NCBI RefSeq assembly: GCF_029784155.1
Contig: NC_073693.1
Span: forward strand, 159,538,887-159,602,886
DNA: 64,000 nt
Source: Uranotaenia lowii
Lineage: Eukaryota > Arthropoda > Insecta > Diptera > Culicidae
Direction of reading: 5' to 3'
The notes under the pieces were generated by a model. That model ran no database searches, had not been told where the DNA came from, and saw only the letters and a program-made list of their open reading frames with translations. Every line of letters begins with the position of its first letter. Position 1 is the stretch's first letter. The translations under genes and the position numbers were made by a program. Shown here piece after piece: positions 33,407 through 46,466 of the stretch.

Positions 33407-36054
33407 ATGAATCCAAATAGATGTTTAAATATTACGAATTGGAACGCAAGATCTTTGCTGGCTAATCAAGATGAGTCCTTCTTATTTTTGAAAACTCAAA
33501 ATATACCTATGCCATCACTGAAACTTTTTTAAAGCCGGACAATAACTAGAAAAGCAATGCTTTCTTTAAAATTTTGCAAAATTATCAACTTGATCGAAAA
33601 GGTGGGGGTGTAGCTATTGTCATCAATAATCGTCTCAAATTTAGACTTCTACCTTCTTTCAATACAAAAGTCTTATAAATAATTGGAATTGAATTAGAAA
33701 CTTTTATGAGAAATTTAAAATTATTTCCGCTTATTTGCCTTTCCAATGTAGCGGTGAATAGAAATTTTTTTTAAAGGAGATTTACGAAAACTCACCAGAA
33801 AAAAAAGTCTATTTTTTGTATTATTGGTGACTTTAATGCAAACACTGATATTGGAATAATATTTCATCAAATTCTAATGGGAATAAATTTATTTAATGAC
33901 TGCCTTTCAGGTTATTATACTGTTGAATATCCTAATGGGCGTACTTGTTTTTCTTCAATTAGAAATCCCTCCACAATTGATTTGGTTCTAAAGGATTTAG
34001 GCGAGCATTATAAATATTAGTTTCTCATGCGGACCTCGATTCAGACCACCTTCCAGTAACATTTTCTTTATCCCAAAGTCCCATTGAAAACCCTTTAAAA
34101 TCAACTTTTAACTTTCAAAAAGCTGACTGGGAGCGATATATGAATTTTATTGAACGTAATTTGGATGTAAACGTTCCACTGAATTCAATAGAAGATATTG
34201 ATTTGGCTGAAGAAAATTTTACTATTTCAATAGTCAATGCTAAAGCCGTTTCAATACCTAAAGTTAAACATAAATTTAATCAACCTTTGATCGATGATGA
34301 TCTTCAGTTTTTGATACGACTGAACAACATTCGTCGACGCCAATATCAACGTACTAGGGATCCTTATTTGAAATTTATTTATTGCGACCTTCAAAAAGAG
34401 ATCAAACGTCGTTTAAATTTCATTCGTAATGAAAATTTTGCCAAAGCAATAGAGGACAAGAAACCCTACTCAAAGACATTTTGGAAATAAACTAAAATTC
34501 TGAAAAAGCCCCAGAAGCCAATTCCTACTTTGAAGGATGGAGATAAACATCTTTCAACTAATGAAATAGCTCAAAAATTAGCCCAACAATTTGAGTCTGC
34601 TCATGATTTTAATTTAAACGTTGTAAGTCCAATTGATGCTCAAATTTCCCTTGAATTTGATGATATTCTTTCTAAGTGAAATGTATTTGAAAGTTCTTGT
34701 GAGACAAATATTGATGAACTTAAATTGATTTTCAAAAAATTTAAAAATATGAAAGCTTCGGGGAAAGACGGGATTTTCTATATTCTTATTAAAAATATGG
34801 CTGAAATACTTTTAAATTTTTAGTTAAAATCTTTAATAAATGTTTTCACTTGACTTATTTTTCAAATAAATGGAAAAATGCCAAAGTAACTCCAATTTTG
34901 AAACCTGGAAAAAGTGCTTCAGAGCCTTCAAGTTATCGACCAATTAGTTTTCTCCCTTCTTTAAGTAAACTATTTGAGAGAGTTATTTTGAATAGAATGA
35001 TGATTCACATTAATCAGAATTCTATTTTCCCTGAAGAACAATTTGGTTTTCGTCATGGACATTCTACTACACATCAACTTTTGAGTGTAACTAATATGAT
35101 TAACGCTAGCAAATCTGAAGGTTATTCAACTGGTGTTGCTCTTCTTGATATTGAAAAAGCTTTTGACAGTGTTTGGCACAAAGGTTTAGTAGCTAAATTA
35201 GCTCGATTTGATTTTCCTGTATATCTCACCAAAATTATTCAAAATTATTTGACTAGCCGAACCTTACAAGTAAGCTATCAAAATTCATGCTCTGAAAGGA
35301 CACCCATTAGAGCTGGTGTCCCTCAGGGTAGTATACTTGGGCCAATCTTATACAATATTTTTACTTCTGATCTTCCTGATGTACCAGAAGGAAAAGGTAG
35401 AAGATTATTTGCTGATGATACTTTGCTTTCAGCCAAAGGTCGGAATTTACGGGTGGTACGCAGTAGATTGCAACAAAATTTAAATTCCTTTTTGAATTAC
35501 TTGAAAATGTGGAAAATTTCTCCTAACGCTTCCAAAACTCAACTTATTTTATTTCCCCATAAGCCAAGAGCTAAATTTTTAAAACCTAATAAAAATCATT
35601 CCATAACTTTAAATGGGGTTTCATTAGAATGGTCTGATCACGTGAAGTACTTGGACTCACACTTGATCGGAATCTTACTTTTAAAAATCACATTGATGAT
35701 ATTCAATCTAAATGTAATAAATACACTAAATCTCTTTATTCTCTCATCAACAGGAAATCCCGATTGTGCCTGAAAAATAAGATGCTTATTTATAAGCAGG
35801 TGTTCCGAGCAGCGATAATGTATGCAGTTCCGATTTGGTCTAGCTGCTGCGCGACGAGGAAGAAAGCCATCCAGAGGATTCAGAACAAGGTTCTGAAAAC
35901 GATTTTGCGGCTTCCATCTTGGCACAGCACCGAAGATCTCCATCGGATTGCGGGCATTGAATCGATCGAAGAGATCGCCAACAAAATCATCTCCAACTTC
36001 AGAGGCAAATCGATGCAGTCTTCCATCGCAGAGATTCGTTCTCTTTATAATTAG
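33407..36054 (+). pseudogene. Decayed Jockey ORF2 (endonuclease and reverse transcriptase)
   Basis: From the ATG at 33407, pieces of the endonuclease are legible in shifting frames: NWNARS (33435), GGGVAIV (33603), GDFNA (33827), STIDLVL (33967), DSDHLPV (34038). The reverse transcriptase follows in open stretches 34140-34490, 34850-35773 and 35764-36054, with SSYRPISFLPSL, EQFGFRHGHST, LLDIEKAFDSVWHKG, AGVPQGSILGP and an intact LFADDT at about 35405-35422. Lesions include stops at 34488, 34677 and 34821 and a one-base loss near 35650 that shifts the frame. The last ~270 bp are much GC-richer than the rest. Confidence 0.8.
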
Positions 36055-36298
36055 TTTAATTTTAGGATAGTTTTTAGTTGTAAGTTTAAAAAAAAATTTT
36101 GACACTACAGGATGTTCTTCTACATAAAAATACTTGATTGTGCCTTGCAAATTTAAGTCGAATAAATAAATTTTAGTGATTAATAAATTATAGGGCTGTG
36201 GACAGTTCATTAATGAACTGAACACCTAATTTAATGTAATAATGTAATATAAATGTAATGATGAATTGGTACGAATAAAGACATATTTGAAAAAAAAA
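36055..36298 (+). other. 3' UTR of the decayed Jockey element
   Basis: A/T-rich trailer after the TAG at 36052-36054, ending with AATAAA-type sequence and an A run (36288-36298). The A run marks the probable 3' end. Confidence 0.5.
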
Positions 36299-36469
36299 GA
36301 CAACAGATTTAAGTATAAAACTTCTAAAGAAGCAAAAAAAACCTTCTTGATAAGATGAGGAAAATTCCTTGGGAATCAGGAATTATTAAAGCTCTTAGAA
36401 CTTAGCAAAATTAAAGAGAGAAATTCCATAAATATAAAATGAAAATTATATTAGTTTCTTTTTTTCAAG

Positions 36470-36725
36470 CCATGGCAAATCATTCTGAGTGTCAACTTTG
36501 TTAAGCTGAATTTCAACAAATAGTTTCAAATTATATTGACCTCAACTCACCTGTAGTTTTCTCGTCCCTAGCTCGTCGGCTACTAAACAACGCCAAGGCC
36601 CCAGGTCCAATGTAATCGCGTATAATTAATTTCATAGAAACAAAGTTGCATCAGTCATTTTACAACCAACCAACCTGTTGGCAACAGAGGCATCAGCCAG
36701 TTATAGCTGTACCGAGAAAAGTAAT
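36470..36725 (+). pseudogene. Short remnant of another non-LTR reverse transcriptase
   Basis: One frame reads LLNNAKAPGP, the start of the reverse transcriptase domain, followed after a stop by CWQQRHQPVIAVPRK, resembling the W..A.VIPI.KPGK block. Spacing fits. The rest of the element is absent. Confidence 0.4.
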
Positions 36726-36729
36726 TTAC

Positions 36730-38144
36730 TCCGGGATCTCTTTTAGATGAGAAAACCTGCGTCCGGTTAACCACATTAAATAGTAGTGGCGTTGTCGTTT
36801 CCATCTCCCCCGGGATTGCGGAATTGGAAATTCAAATAGCTTTGCGAAAATGACCTTGGTTTAGCATTGATTCGTCTGGGACTGACCAAGTCAAGATACG
36901 CAAGTTGATATTGCGCTAAATAGAAGACAGACGTGTGGCCACAAAACCACGTATGTAGATACCTAACCAAGTCGATAGGAAGATGTTTTATGATGGCTTC
37001 GCAAATTCACGCCTAGGAAATTAACAAACATTTATACGTGTCTAGACAAAGCTGCTTAATGTTTTGCCGATAAAAGTTTATGTTCGTTAGCTTTAAGGAA
37101 CCGAACTGCTGATGGTGAACTTTGACTTCGACTAGAATTAATCCTAATTTATCCAAAGTTACGCTCGGATTGGCTTGCTTTTGCTGTCCCATCAGGATGA
37201 GACGAGATCATCGAATTTCGGGCCACACTGCTGATGGAAATTGACTCCGCAAACCGATTATGATACCCTTGACGATATCATTAAAATTTACGAAACATTA
37301 ACTGCTAAAGATTGATTTGCTGGCAGCGTAAAATCACGAATTTTCCATCAATTTTCATTACGTGGGTCGAATTTGATTTCGCTCTTGAAAAACCGAAACC
37401 CTTGGGGGTTACACCAAACGGATTGGGTACCTTCACACATACACACGTCCACAACCACCCATCATATATCATCTCTTTAACTTCATATGAGTATGTATGG
37501 ATGGAGCAACGTTACTATGAAAAGGCAATCATCCATCCAGCTACACATTGACGCTTTGCAATTCTGCTGGAGCTCAGGAAGGGATTTGGGTCTGGGAAAT
37601 ATTTAAGTCGATGGGTAAAGTGATTGTGTGTGAGTGTATGTGTACGGCGTCGTGTGAAAATGTATGAGTCGGGGGTGTGCATGAGGTTAACATTCTGCGG
37701 CTTCCGATAAGATCGCTTCCGGATGGGTTCAGCCAGATGATGGTCACAACGAGAAATGGCTGACCCTTGCCTTGCCACACCGGGGAAATGAATCCAGTTG
37801 AGGATCCAATTTTGGGGAAAGGGGAAAGGTGGCGTCCAATGGATCCAAGACGTGCCCTGTTACTGAGGAAATTGGAATGCTTGCAGAAAAATCGTTCACT
37901 TAGCTATTGATTTCAGTGGAAAGCAAAGCTGAATCCGGTTTGGAATCCGAAACCCATCGCGTCTCGTTGACCGTTCAATACATTATCAATCTAATGACAC
38001 TGATGGACAATTCATACGGAAGAAGAGTGTTTGGGATTTTTATAAGTTTCAACTTCTGAAATTTGGGCTACAATAAAAACTAAGCATTCATCTTCAGATG
38101 TTAGAGATTCCGTACAATTTCATATTATACCTTCCTTCGCGGTT
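36730..38144. other. No gene seen; mixed-composition sequence
   Basis: GC is closer to even than in the neighbouring transposons. Short frames on both strands (36776-36970, 37312-37551, 37515-37780) have no domain. It could be low-copy host DNA. It stops at the N run. Confidence 0.35.
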
Positions 38145-38644
38145 NNNNNNNNNNNNNNNNNNNNNNNNNNNNNNNNNNNNNNNNNNNNNNNNNNNNNNNN
38201 NNNNNNNNNNNNNNNNNNNNNNNNNNNNNNNNNNNNNNNNNNNNNNNNNNNNNNNNNNNNNNNNNNNNNNNNNNNNNNNNNNNNNNNNNNNNNNNNNNNN
38301 NNNNNNNNNNNNNNNNNNNNNNNNNNNNNNNNNNNNNNNNNNNNNNNNNNNNNNNNNNNNNNNNNNNNNNNNNNNNNNNNNNNNNNNNNNNNNNNNNNNN
38401 NNNNNNNNNNNNNNNNNNNNNNNNNNNNNNNNNNNNNNNNNNNNNNNNNNNNNNNNNNNNNNNNNNNNNNNNNNNNNNNNNNNNNNNNNNNNNNNNNNNN
38501 NNNNNNNNNNNNNNNNNNNNNNNNNNNNNNNNNNNNNNNNNNNNNNNNNNNNNNNNNNNNNNNNNNNNNNNNNNNNNNNNNNNNNNNNNNNNNNNNNNNN
38601 NNNNNNNNNNNNNNNNNNNNNNNNNNNNNNNNNNNNNNNNNNNN
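38145..38644. other. Assembly gap, 500 N
   Basis: Exactly 500 undetermined bases, a conventional placeholder length. Left flank is the end of duplicated copy 1. Right flank is already inside the 9-bp satellite. Confidence 1.
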
Positions 38645-40228
38645 CATTTTTGTCATTTTTGTCATTTTTGTCATTTTTGCCATTTTTGTTTGTCATTTGT
38701 ATTTGTCATTTTTGTCATTTTTGTCATTTTTGTCATTTTTGTCATTTTTGTCATTTTTGTCATTTTTGTCATTTTTGTCATTTTTGTCATTTTTGTCATT
38801 TTTGTCATTTTTGTCATTTTTGTCATTTTTGTCATTTTTGTCATTTTTGTCATTTTTGTCATTTTTGTCATTTTTGTCATTTTTGTCATTTTTGTCATTT
38901 TTGTCATTTTTGTCATTTTTGTCATTTTTGTCATTTTTGTCATTTTTGTCATTTTTTGTCATTTTTGTCATTTTTGTCATTTTTGTCATTTTTGTCATTT
39001 TTGTCATTTTTGTCATTTTTGTCATTTTTGTCATTTTTGTCATTTTTGTCATTTTTGTCATTTTTGTCATTTTTGTCATTTTTGTCATTTTTGTCATTTT
39101 TTGTCATTTTTGTCATTTTTTGTCATTTTTGTCATTTTTGTCATTTTTGTCATTTTTGTCATTTTTGTCATTTTTGTCATTTTTGTCATTTTTTGTCATT
39201 TTTGTCATTTTTGTCATTTTTGTCATTTTTGTCATTTTTGTCATTTTTGTCATTTTCATTTTGTCATTTTTGTCATTTTTGTCATTTTTGTCATTTTTGT
39301 CATTTTTTGTCATTTTTGTCATTTTTGTCATTTTTGTCATTTTTGTCATTTTTGTCATTTTTGTCATTTTTGTCATTTTTGTCATTTTTGTCATTTTTGT
39401 CATTTTTGTCATTTTTGTCATTTTTGTCATTTTTGTCATTTTTGTCATTTTTGTCATTTTTGTCATTTTTGTCATTTTTGTCATTTTTGTCATTTTGTCA
39501 TTTTTGTCATTTTTGTCATTTTTGTCATTTTTGTCATTTTTGTCATTTTTGTCATTTTTTGTCATTTTTGTCATTTTTGTCATTTTTGTCATTTTTGTCA
39601 TTTTTGTCATTTTTGTCATTTTTGTCATTTTTGTCATTTTTGTCATTTTTTGTCATTTTTGTCATTTTTGTCATTTTGTCATTTTGTCATTTTTGTCATT
39701 TTTGTCATTTTGTCATTTTTGTCATTTTTGTCATTTTTGTCATTTTTGTCATTTTTGTCATTTTTGTCATTTTTGTCATTTTTGTCATTTTTGTCATTTT
39801 TGTCATTTTTGTCATTTTTGTCATTTTTGTCATTTTTGTCATTTTTGTCATTTTTGTCATTTTTGTCATTTTTGTCATTTTGTCATTTTTGTCATTTTTG
39901 TCATTTTTGTCATTTTTGTCATTTTTGTCAGTTTTGTCATTTTTGTCATTTTTGTCATTTTTGTCATTTTTGTCATTTTTGTCATTTTTGTCATTTTTGT
40001 CATTTTTGTCATTTTTGTCATTTTTGTCATTTTTGTCATTTTTGTCATTTTTGTCATTTTTGTCATTTTTGTCATTTTTGTCATTTTTGTCATTTTTGTC
40101 ATTTTTGTCATTTTTGTCATTTTTGTCATTTTTGTCATTTTTGTCATTTTTGTCATTTTTGTCATTTTTGTAATTTTTGTCATTTTTGTCATTTTTGTCA
40201 TTTTTGTTACTTTTTTCATTTTTGTCAT
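38645..40228. repeat. (TTTTTGTCA)n satellite array, copy 2, irregular
   Basis: About 175 units of the same 9-bp repeat as 23374-25461, but with many 8- and 10-base units (one T fewer or more), for example near 38950, 39098, 39250, 39495, 39668 and 39879. The final ~100 bp, including GTAATTTTTGTC and TTGTTACTTTTTTC, are the same as in copy 1. Frame-shifted tripeptide frames here are artefacts. Confidence 0.97.
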
Positions 40229-41308
40229 CAGACTATTCTTCCTTTGATTTATAAGACTTTTTAAGTAAAAATTTGTGTTTAGGAAAGTTTTATCTATGTT
40301 GATTTTCTTAAAAGATTTTTCAAAATCGATTTCTTTTCAATTTTTTCACAAGTCTTTTTTGGTTCATAAACTTTAGGGAAGAATGAGGATATTTGATCCC
40401 ATTTTCTTTTTTTCTTCTTATATTTTTGGAAAAATTAATCAACTCGCCGGTTTTTTACATTTTCTGACAGCGTGTTATTTCAAGTTGATATGCTTCAAAA
40501 GTTGAAACGATTTATGAAATCGTAGATGAACAGGAAGCATTTTCGTGAGTCGAAAAAAATTATGATATTTTTTAACATTGTTTTTTTTTTATCTATTTCA
40601 TACATTTTTCTAGTATCCAGAAGGTGGTGAAGGCTCGATCGATCGATTGATGCAAATAGCCTGTAAGATTACTTACTCATTAATGATGCATAATCTGAAA
40701 AGTTAAAAAAAAGGATTAATTAGAAAAGTTAATGCACAGTTTTTTTTCAAATATCAATGTAAGAATATTTATTTGGGTAACAGGAACAAAAGTCTCATTT
40801 AGAAAACACAATCACCGTTATCACTTCGGAAGCAAGACATTTGTAAACCCTTCGGATTTTCTCTGACCATACACCCAATCTACCAAAGTGATTAGTTTCC
40901 TTGCCAGAACATTAATGGGAAAAGCATGGATTTTACTTGTAATCGATAGATCAAGCAAACATCTCAGTAACGGACAGAGATCAAGAGCATTTATCTTACC
41001 GCATCCCAAAGGGATAAAAATATAATTATCATTGCCAGACACAAATGGTTTCTTTCTTTTGGGTTTACTTCAGAGTAAAACTGACATTGAATTTCACCGG
41101 CACTAATCACAATATATCATTCAGGATGGAGAGAAACTTCGGATAGTAAGTTGAAAATTAACAGCAACATTAAAACTAAAGTCGCAAAAGTTATTTTAAT
41201 CTTATGTTCCGAAGACTGTGAGCAAGAGAAGTTTGAAACTGGTAGTGTCCGTCAGTGGGTTTCTGTAATTTTTCTATGATTTGATAAACACACGTATCTA
41301 CATATGTA

Positions 41309-43991
41309 TATGACCCATTCCAAGCACCCCTCAACTGGAGAACCGATTTTTATTTTTCATTATCCAAAAATAAATTACATAGCGTTAGAAAGGTCATTTC
41401 TTGAGTGTCATTTTCCATTAAAAGATTTTCAGCTACCTTTTTTTAGAATTGCGTATGTTAACGTTGAAATTTAAAAATTTTAGTATTAAATTAAATTCAT
41501 TTTTGCAAATATTTTTTATTTATAACATAACTTTGTCAAAAATCTAGCTATGTCAAAAACAATAATTGCAAAATGATGGTAAAAAAGCCATCTTTTAAGC
41601 ATGATATAAGATAAATAACAATCACTGCAAGTTTACGCTCCAGAATCGTTGATAAAGGTATCTATTTTGAAGCGTTGTGACGTCACGAAAATTCTACTGT
41701 TTTTAAATTTGTGATTTTCTGAAATTTCACATATTGTCGAAAATTGGAGGTCTCTTCAAACTTTTTGAGTGGAATTTAATGCAATTTAAAGATTGAAAAT
41801 CGGTTTAGCAGGTTGTGAGTTGCACCCGGGTAAAGAATGCGTTGTGACGTCACGAAAATTTATTTACTTATATTCGAAAACGTTCAAGACTATTTACTTC
41901 AACACTACGATAGTATTTCTTCAATACAAGTTCAACACAACAATGTGCTTCAATAAACGAATTCTATTATCAAGTTTTTAAAGAAACTAGTTTATTTTTT
42001 GCATTAACTCAGTAGTTTTTAATCATTTCTAATAAAACATATAAAACAGCGCTTTAAAACGCTTGATTCAAGAGTAATCAAACTTTCAAACAAATGAAAT
42101 CCTCATCGATTTTGTAAAAAAATATTTGTGAATCATAAAGCAGGTAGTTATCTGTGATTTGAATAAAAATCTTGCAAAACATCAAGTTCTTCATATATCT
42201 ATGTTAGAATGAAAAACGCCGCTAGTAGCTTCTATTTCTTTCTGGCATTATGTTCAAACAAAATAAGTTCCATGAAATAAATGTAATGAGATTAAAAAAA
42301 TCTTTGAACATGGTAAACTTATTAGATTAATTTTCTTATTAAAAAATTCATAAGATTTTCATAGAAAATTAATTATTAAAATTAATTACATTATTTTAAT
42401 AAAAAAAAACTGCACTTATTGAAATTTCCACCTCAAAGAATGTCACTAGAAAATCCAAATCGAACCCCGTGTTCACATAAAATCTCACAAAAGAGACTTT
42501 GAACTGAATTACAAAATTAAATAAATTCAAATATGTACTAGCACAAGGTCTCATGCAAAATTTGGGTCAAATTATTCTAAGGAAAGAGGTTGCGCAACGC
42601 ACCTGAAGACTGTATGGAATTATGTAGATTTTGTTCGGCATGATAAAAAAAAACCGTTTTCCGTCAATAATTTAGGTCTTTATCAACCAATTTTTCTTTT
42701 AATTTGAATATTTTAAAGCTCTTATTATGACAATATTTCATCTGAGGAACGCGTTTCGCTCAAAACGCTATAACGTTCAAAATAAGCGTCGATTAACGAT
42801 CATTCAGGTATTTTTTTTGTATTTGACCCATCAGAAGCTAATTTTTGAAACTCAAAAACCTTTTAAACTAAACCATTGTCGAAATGGGATCTTGAGATAA
42901 ACTATTTGTCACAATGAAGGTTTTGTGAATGACTATAATTAAAACAAATCAGCCGATAGGGACTTCAGAAATTGGTGCATAACTTGGTTTTCATGTCCTT
43001 CCAAACCCAATTTCTCATAATTCCATACAAATTTTAGGATCATTGTGCCCTCTATTTCCGTAGGCCAATCCCCAAATTTGGCACTGGACTTTGTGTTAGG
43101 CCTAGAATCTATTTAAGCTTGCAACTGATAAGATTTTCATTAGATGGCTGATTTAGGCACTCCAGTGTCGATTAACTATCTTTGAAAAGATCGAAGGCTT
43201 TGAAATTATCGTTTTTTTTTTCCTTTCCTTTGCAATTAAAGATTGAAAAGATTCAGAAACATATTTCAACGCTTTTACGAATAAATATTTCCTAGTATTA
43301 GTTCTGTCCTAAATAATATTCACATGATCGCACAAAAAAACTTCGAATAAAATTGATGTGAGCAGTGTTGCAAACCTTATATGCTTGCTTATATGGGCCT
43401 TTGAGATTTAATTCCTTTTAATTTTTGGGAATAAATGGATCGATTTCATCACCAAATCACATTATTTATTGAGTTTTTGAGCATTTTTAGTAAATTAAGC
43501 ATTAATTTTAAGATTATACTTTGATTTATTTCATGTAGCTAACCATAAAATTTCGTGACGTCACAACGCTTTGCAAAACCCTGCTTGAAAAAAATGGTGC
43601 GTTGTGACGTCACGAAACTGAATCGCCCTAAAATAAATTGAAATCAAAATTTGAAAAAATCAAAAACAGCGATTTGTTTGTTGTAATGAATCGATACTTT
43701 CCTGAAATTTTCATAAAATTTGATCAAATAGAAGAGCAGAAAAATGCGGCGTTGTATAAAAAACTGAAAAGTGGAAAAAGAGGCGCGTTGTGACGTCACG
43801 ATTCCTTTTGCTTATATTTTGTTTACTATTGATTCTATACAAATACTTTTGGTTTCAAATTGTAGAGAATTAAATTTTGACCTTATAATGTACAATTTTT
43901 AACAATGTGCGATATGACCTGTAAAACTTACATACAATATACCAAAAAATTATTTTGCAAACGTTGTGACGTCACGCTGGAATGGGTCATA
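41309..43991. mobile_element. Duplicate of the 2.7-kb TIR element with six TGACGTCA sites
   Basis: Same as 26542-29224. Palindromes at 41678, 41845, 43556, 43605, 43791 and 43967. Confidence 0.6.
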
Positions 43992-45657
43992 TGTATTTTT
44001 AAAGCCATTGAACGTCACTTGAAGCACTCATTCATAATTATTCGATGACGGTTTGAATAGTTTTCTTGAAGGCTCAGTCAGTCATAAAGCTGTGGGTGGA
44101 TTCTTCCTTTTTTGAAAATACTTTTCGCTTACCAAGATGGAAGTTTCACTCTCTACTGTCAACAACTATTCTCAACTGATTGGATTAAAAATTCATTCAT
44201 GTTGTAATATACCAGCACAAGGTTGTACAAGTGCTTAGAACTCTGTCACAATTCTTAAGCAACCATTTCTAAAGACTTAAGCCAACAGCAACGTAATTAA
44301 AAGCCATCGATGTAACACAACCAGATAGCATATTTCCCCGTATAAGTTTCACTAGTTTGGATCCTATATGAAAAGTAACATACATAGGTCATGTATCCAA
44401 TCCAGCTAGCCAAAGGTATCAGAAATCTAGGGATTCCGTACTAATGGACGCTGGTTGGCCGAAGATTGAAATCTGAAAATCAGCTGGCGGTGGTCGACCA
44501 CTATCGTGGAACGAAGTGGGGATCCACTCACTTTCAGCTATGGATATACGTGATAAACTGAAATCTTCTGAACCTTTTAATGAAACTGCCCTTCCGAAAG
44601 ATTGAGAAGGGTCTCGAAAGTGGGTACTAGTTTGGGTTGGCGTGCTCGGAGTGTATGTTTGATTTCCGGTGTTCAGTTTCTTTTGGTTTTTTTTAACATA
44701 TTGATCAACATTTTAAATTAAATTCTTCTACCAACTATCTTAAATTTCAGTTCAATTAAAACCCAAAACTGATTTGAAAATGAATTTATTGTCTTCAGCT
44801 AAAATTGTATTTAGGATTCTTCCTAGATGATTTCAACTTTGTTTAAGAAATGTAACTCTTTTTTTTCTGCCATCACAAGAGAAAATTTCTATGAATGCAA
44901 AGATTTCAATTTTTAGCAACTTCTATTGGAGTCCGTTTTGATAATCAGCGGTGGCAGAAGCACTAAGTATCACAATAAACTTTCGTTTGCTGGCCGACTC
45001 AGATGGTGCACTGGGTAAGATATCCACCCGAAAGCAACATTATAGAGCCGTGTGAAGAACATCTCTCAGATTTAACCTTTTTTTTCAGGTTTAAGCTATT
45101 TTTTCTCAGATTTGAGCTTTCATCTCCAATGCCATCAAGGCAAAAAAAGCTTAAATGTGAGGAAAAAAAAAGTTTAAAAACGAGATTCATTAAAACTTAG
45201 TAAATAGATCTTGGTCACACGAATCACGATACATGAAGAAATCTTAAAACGTTTCATACTCCTGCCCAAGATAGATAGATGAAAAGGTATAGCATTGCGC
45301 TTAACCTTAATCGAAAGAGCCGTGTAAACGCAGGGTCAAAATAAGTTATGAAATTTCGAACGATATGTACTGGATTTGAAATAAAATTACAATGTATTGA
45401 AAATTGAGGGGTCTTATTGTTCAGAAATAGAAATCAGTGGCATTTTTTTTAAATATCTTGTGTGGCAATTAGTTAAATTTAGGTTCAAAAGCTTTCAATT
45501 TTTGACTACGAGACAGTTTATCTTTGGAAATTTAGCAGTTTTGTAGTTGTAAAAATAAAAAAAATATGACTTGTTACAACTTTTAATGGATGCTACTTTA
45601 TTTTAGATCCTACAAAAATAGTTATTAGCAATTTTTTTCACTCAATAAAAAATCCAC

Positions 45658-46246
45658 TTTCAAAATGAGCGCTGATGTGGTCTACTGGATAGGCTGGCAC
45701 GAGTCTGGTAACCCAGTCATACTGGGTTCGATTCCCGGTATCGGTAAGAAAACTTTTGGGTTCGAATCCCTTAAGTTGCCGACAGGTAAGATGTGTTTCA
45801 TTATATAAATAATTATATATTTCAGAGGGAATGCATCTGGGGTTAATCTGAAGAGACTATTGCAAGCGGAGTGGATTGCCAACCATTGTCTCTGAAGATT
45901 GGATGCTTTCTCTCGACGAATCTTCGGCCGTGGAAACCCTAGAAGTAATTCAAAGGATGGGGGTGTCGTGATTTTACGAATCTCAATTGAGAGATTCACT
46001 TAGACACGTCTGTCGCTCACAAGATAAGATCAATGACTGACTTTGTTTTGTTTGTTTTCTTTGTTTGTCTAGTGTTGCCAAAATAGCAAACGTTGCCATA
46101 GAAATTTATTTTTTTTTAATTTACCTTCAGTGTTGCCGAATACAACTATTATTTTATTTTATTTTTAATTAAATTTGATTTATTTTCTGCATATCCTTAA
46201 TCTCATCCCTACAGGGGGGAACCATACATACATACATACAAACATA
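45658..46246 (+). mobile_element. Duplicate of the tRNA-derived SINE
   Basis: Same as 30891-31479, with the same flanking CAATAAAAAATCCAC repeats. Confidence 0.75.
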
Positions 46247-46466
46247 CAATAAAAAATCCACGTTTGAAATATGTTTACTATCCGCATAAGCTTTTTATGA
46301 ATTGCAAATTGCAATTGCAATTTTGCATTTTTATATCTTTTTACTGAATTTTAAAATTATAAGTTATTATTAGTCTAGAAAACTAATATTTTAAAAATTT
46401 TCACTACGTTTTTGTGGATTTCTAAAACTATTTTTGGTTGGCCTACTAATACATACGCAAGCAAAG

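Larger units (their letters stand above)
25462..38144. repeat. 12.7-kb duplicated segment, copy 1 (ends at assembly gap)
   Basis: Repeats at 40229-52892 with an offset of 14767, changing to 14748 after a single difference: copy 1 has two tandem copies of a 19-bp unit (GCAACTTATGTTGAAAGCT) at about 33296-33335, copy 2 has one. Elsewhere the parts I compared are identical. It runs from the satellite edge to the first N. Confidence 0.95.

Noticed and set aside
35638..36225. 195-codon minus-strand frame, also at 50386-50973
   Set aside because: Antisense of the Jockey reverse transcriptase end and 3' UTR.
38094..40264. Long frames across the gap and second satellite
   Set aside because: They run through 500 N and mix three repeat frames created by indels.
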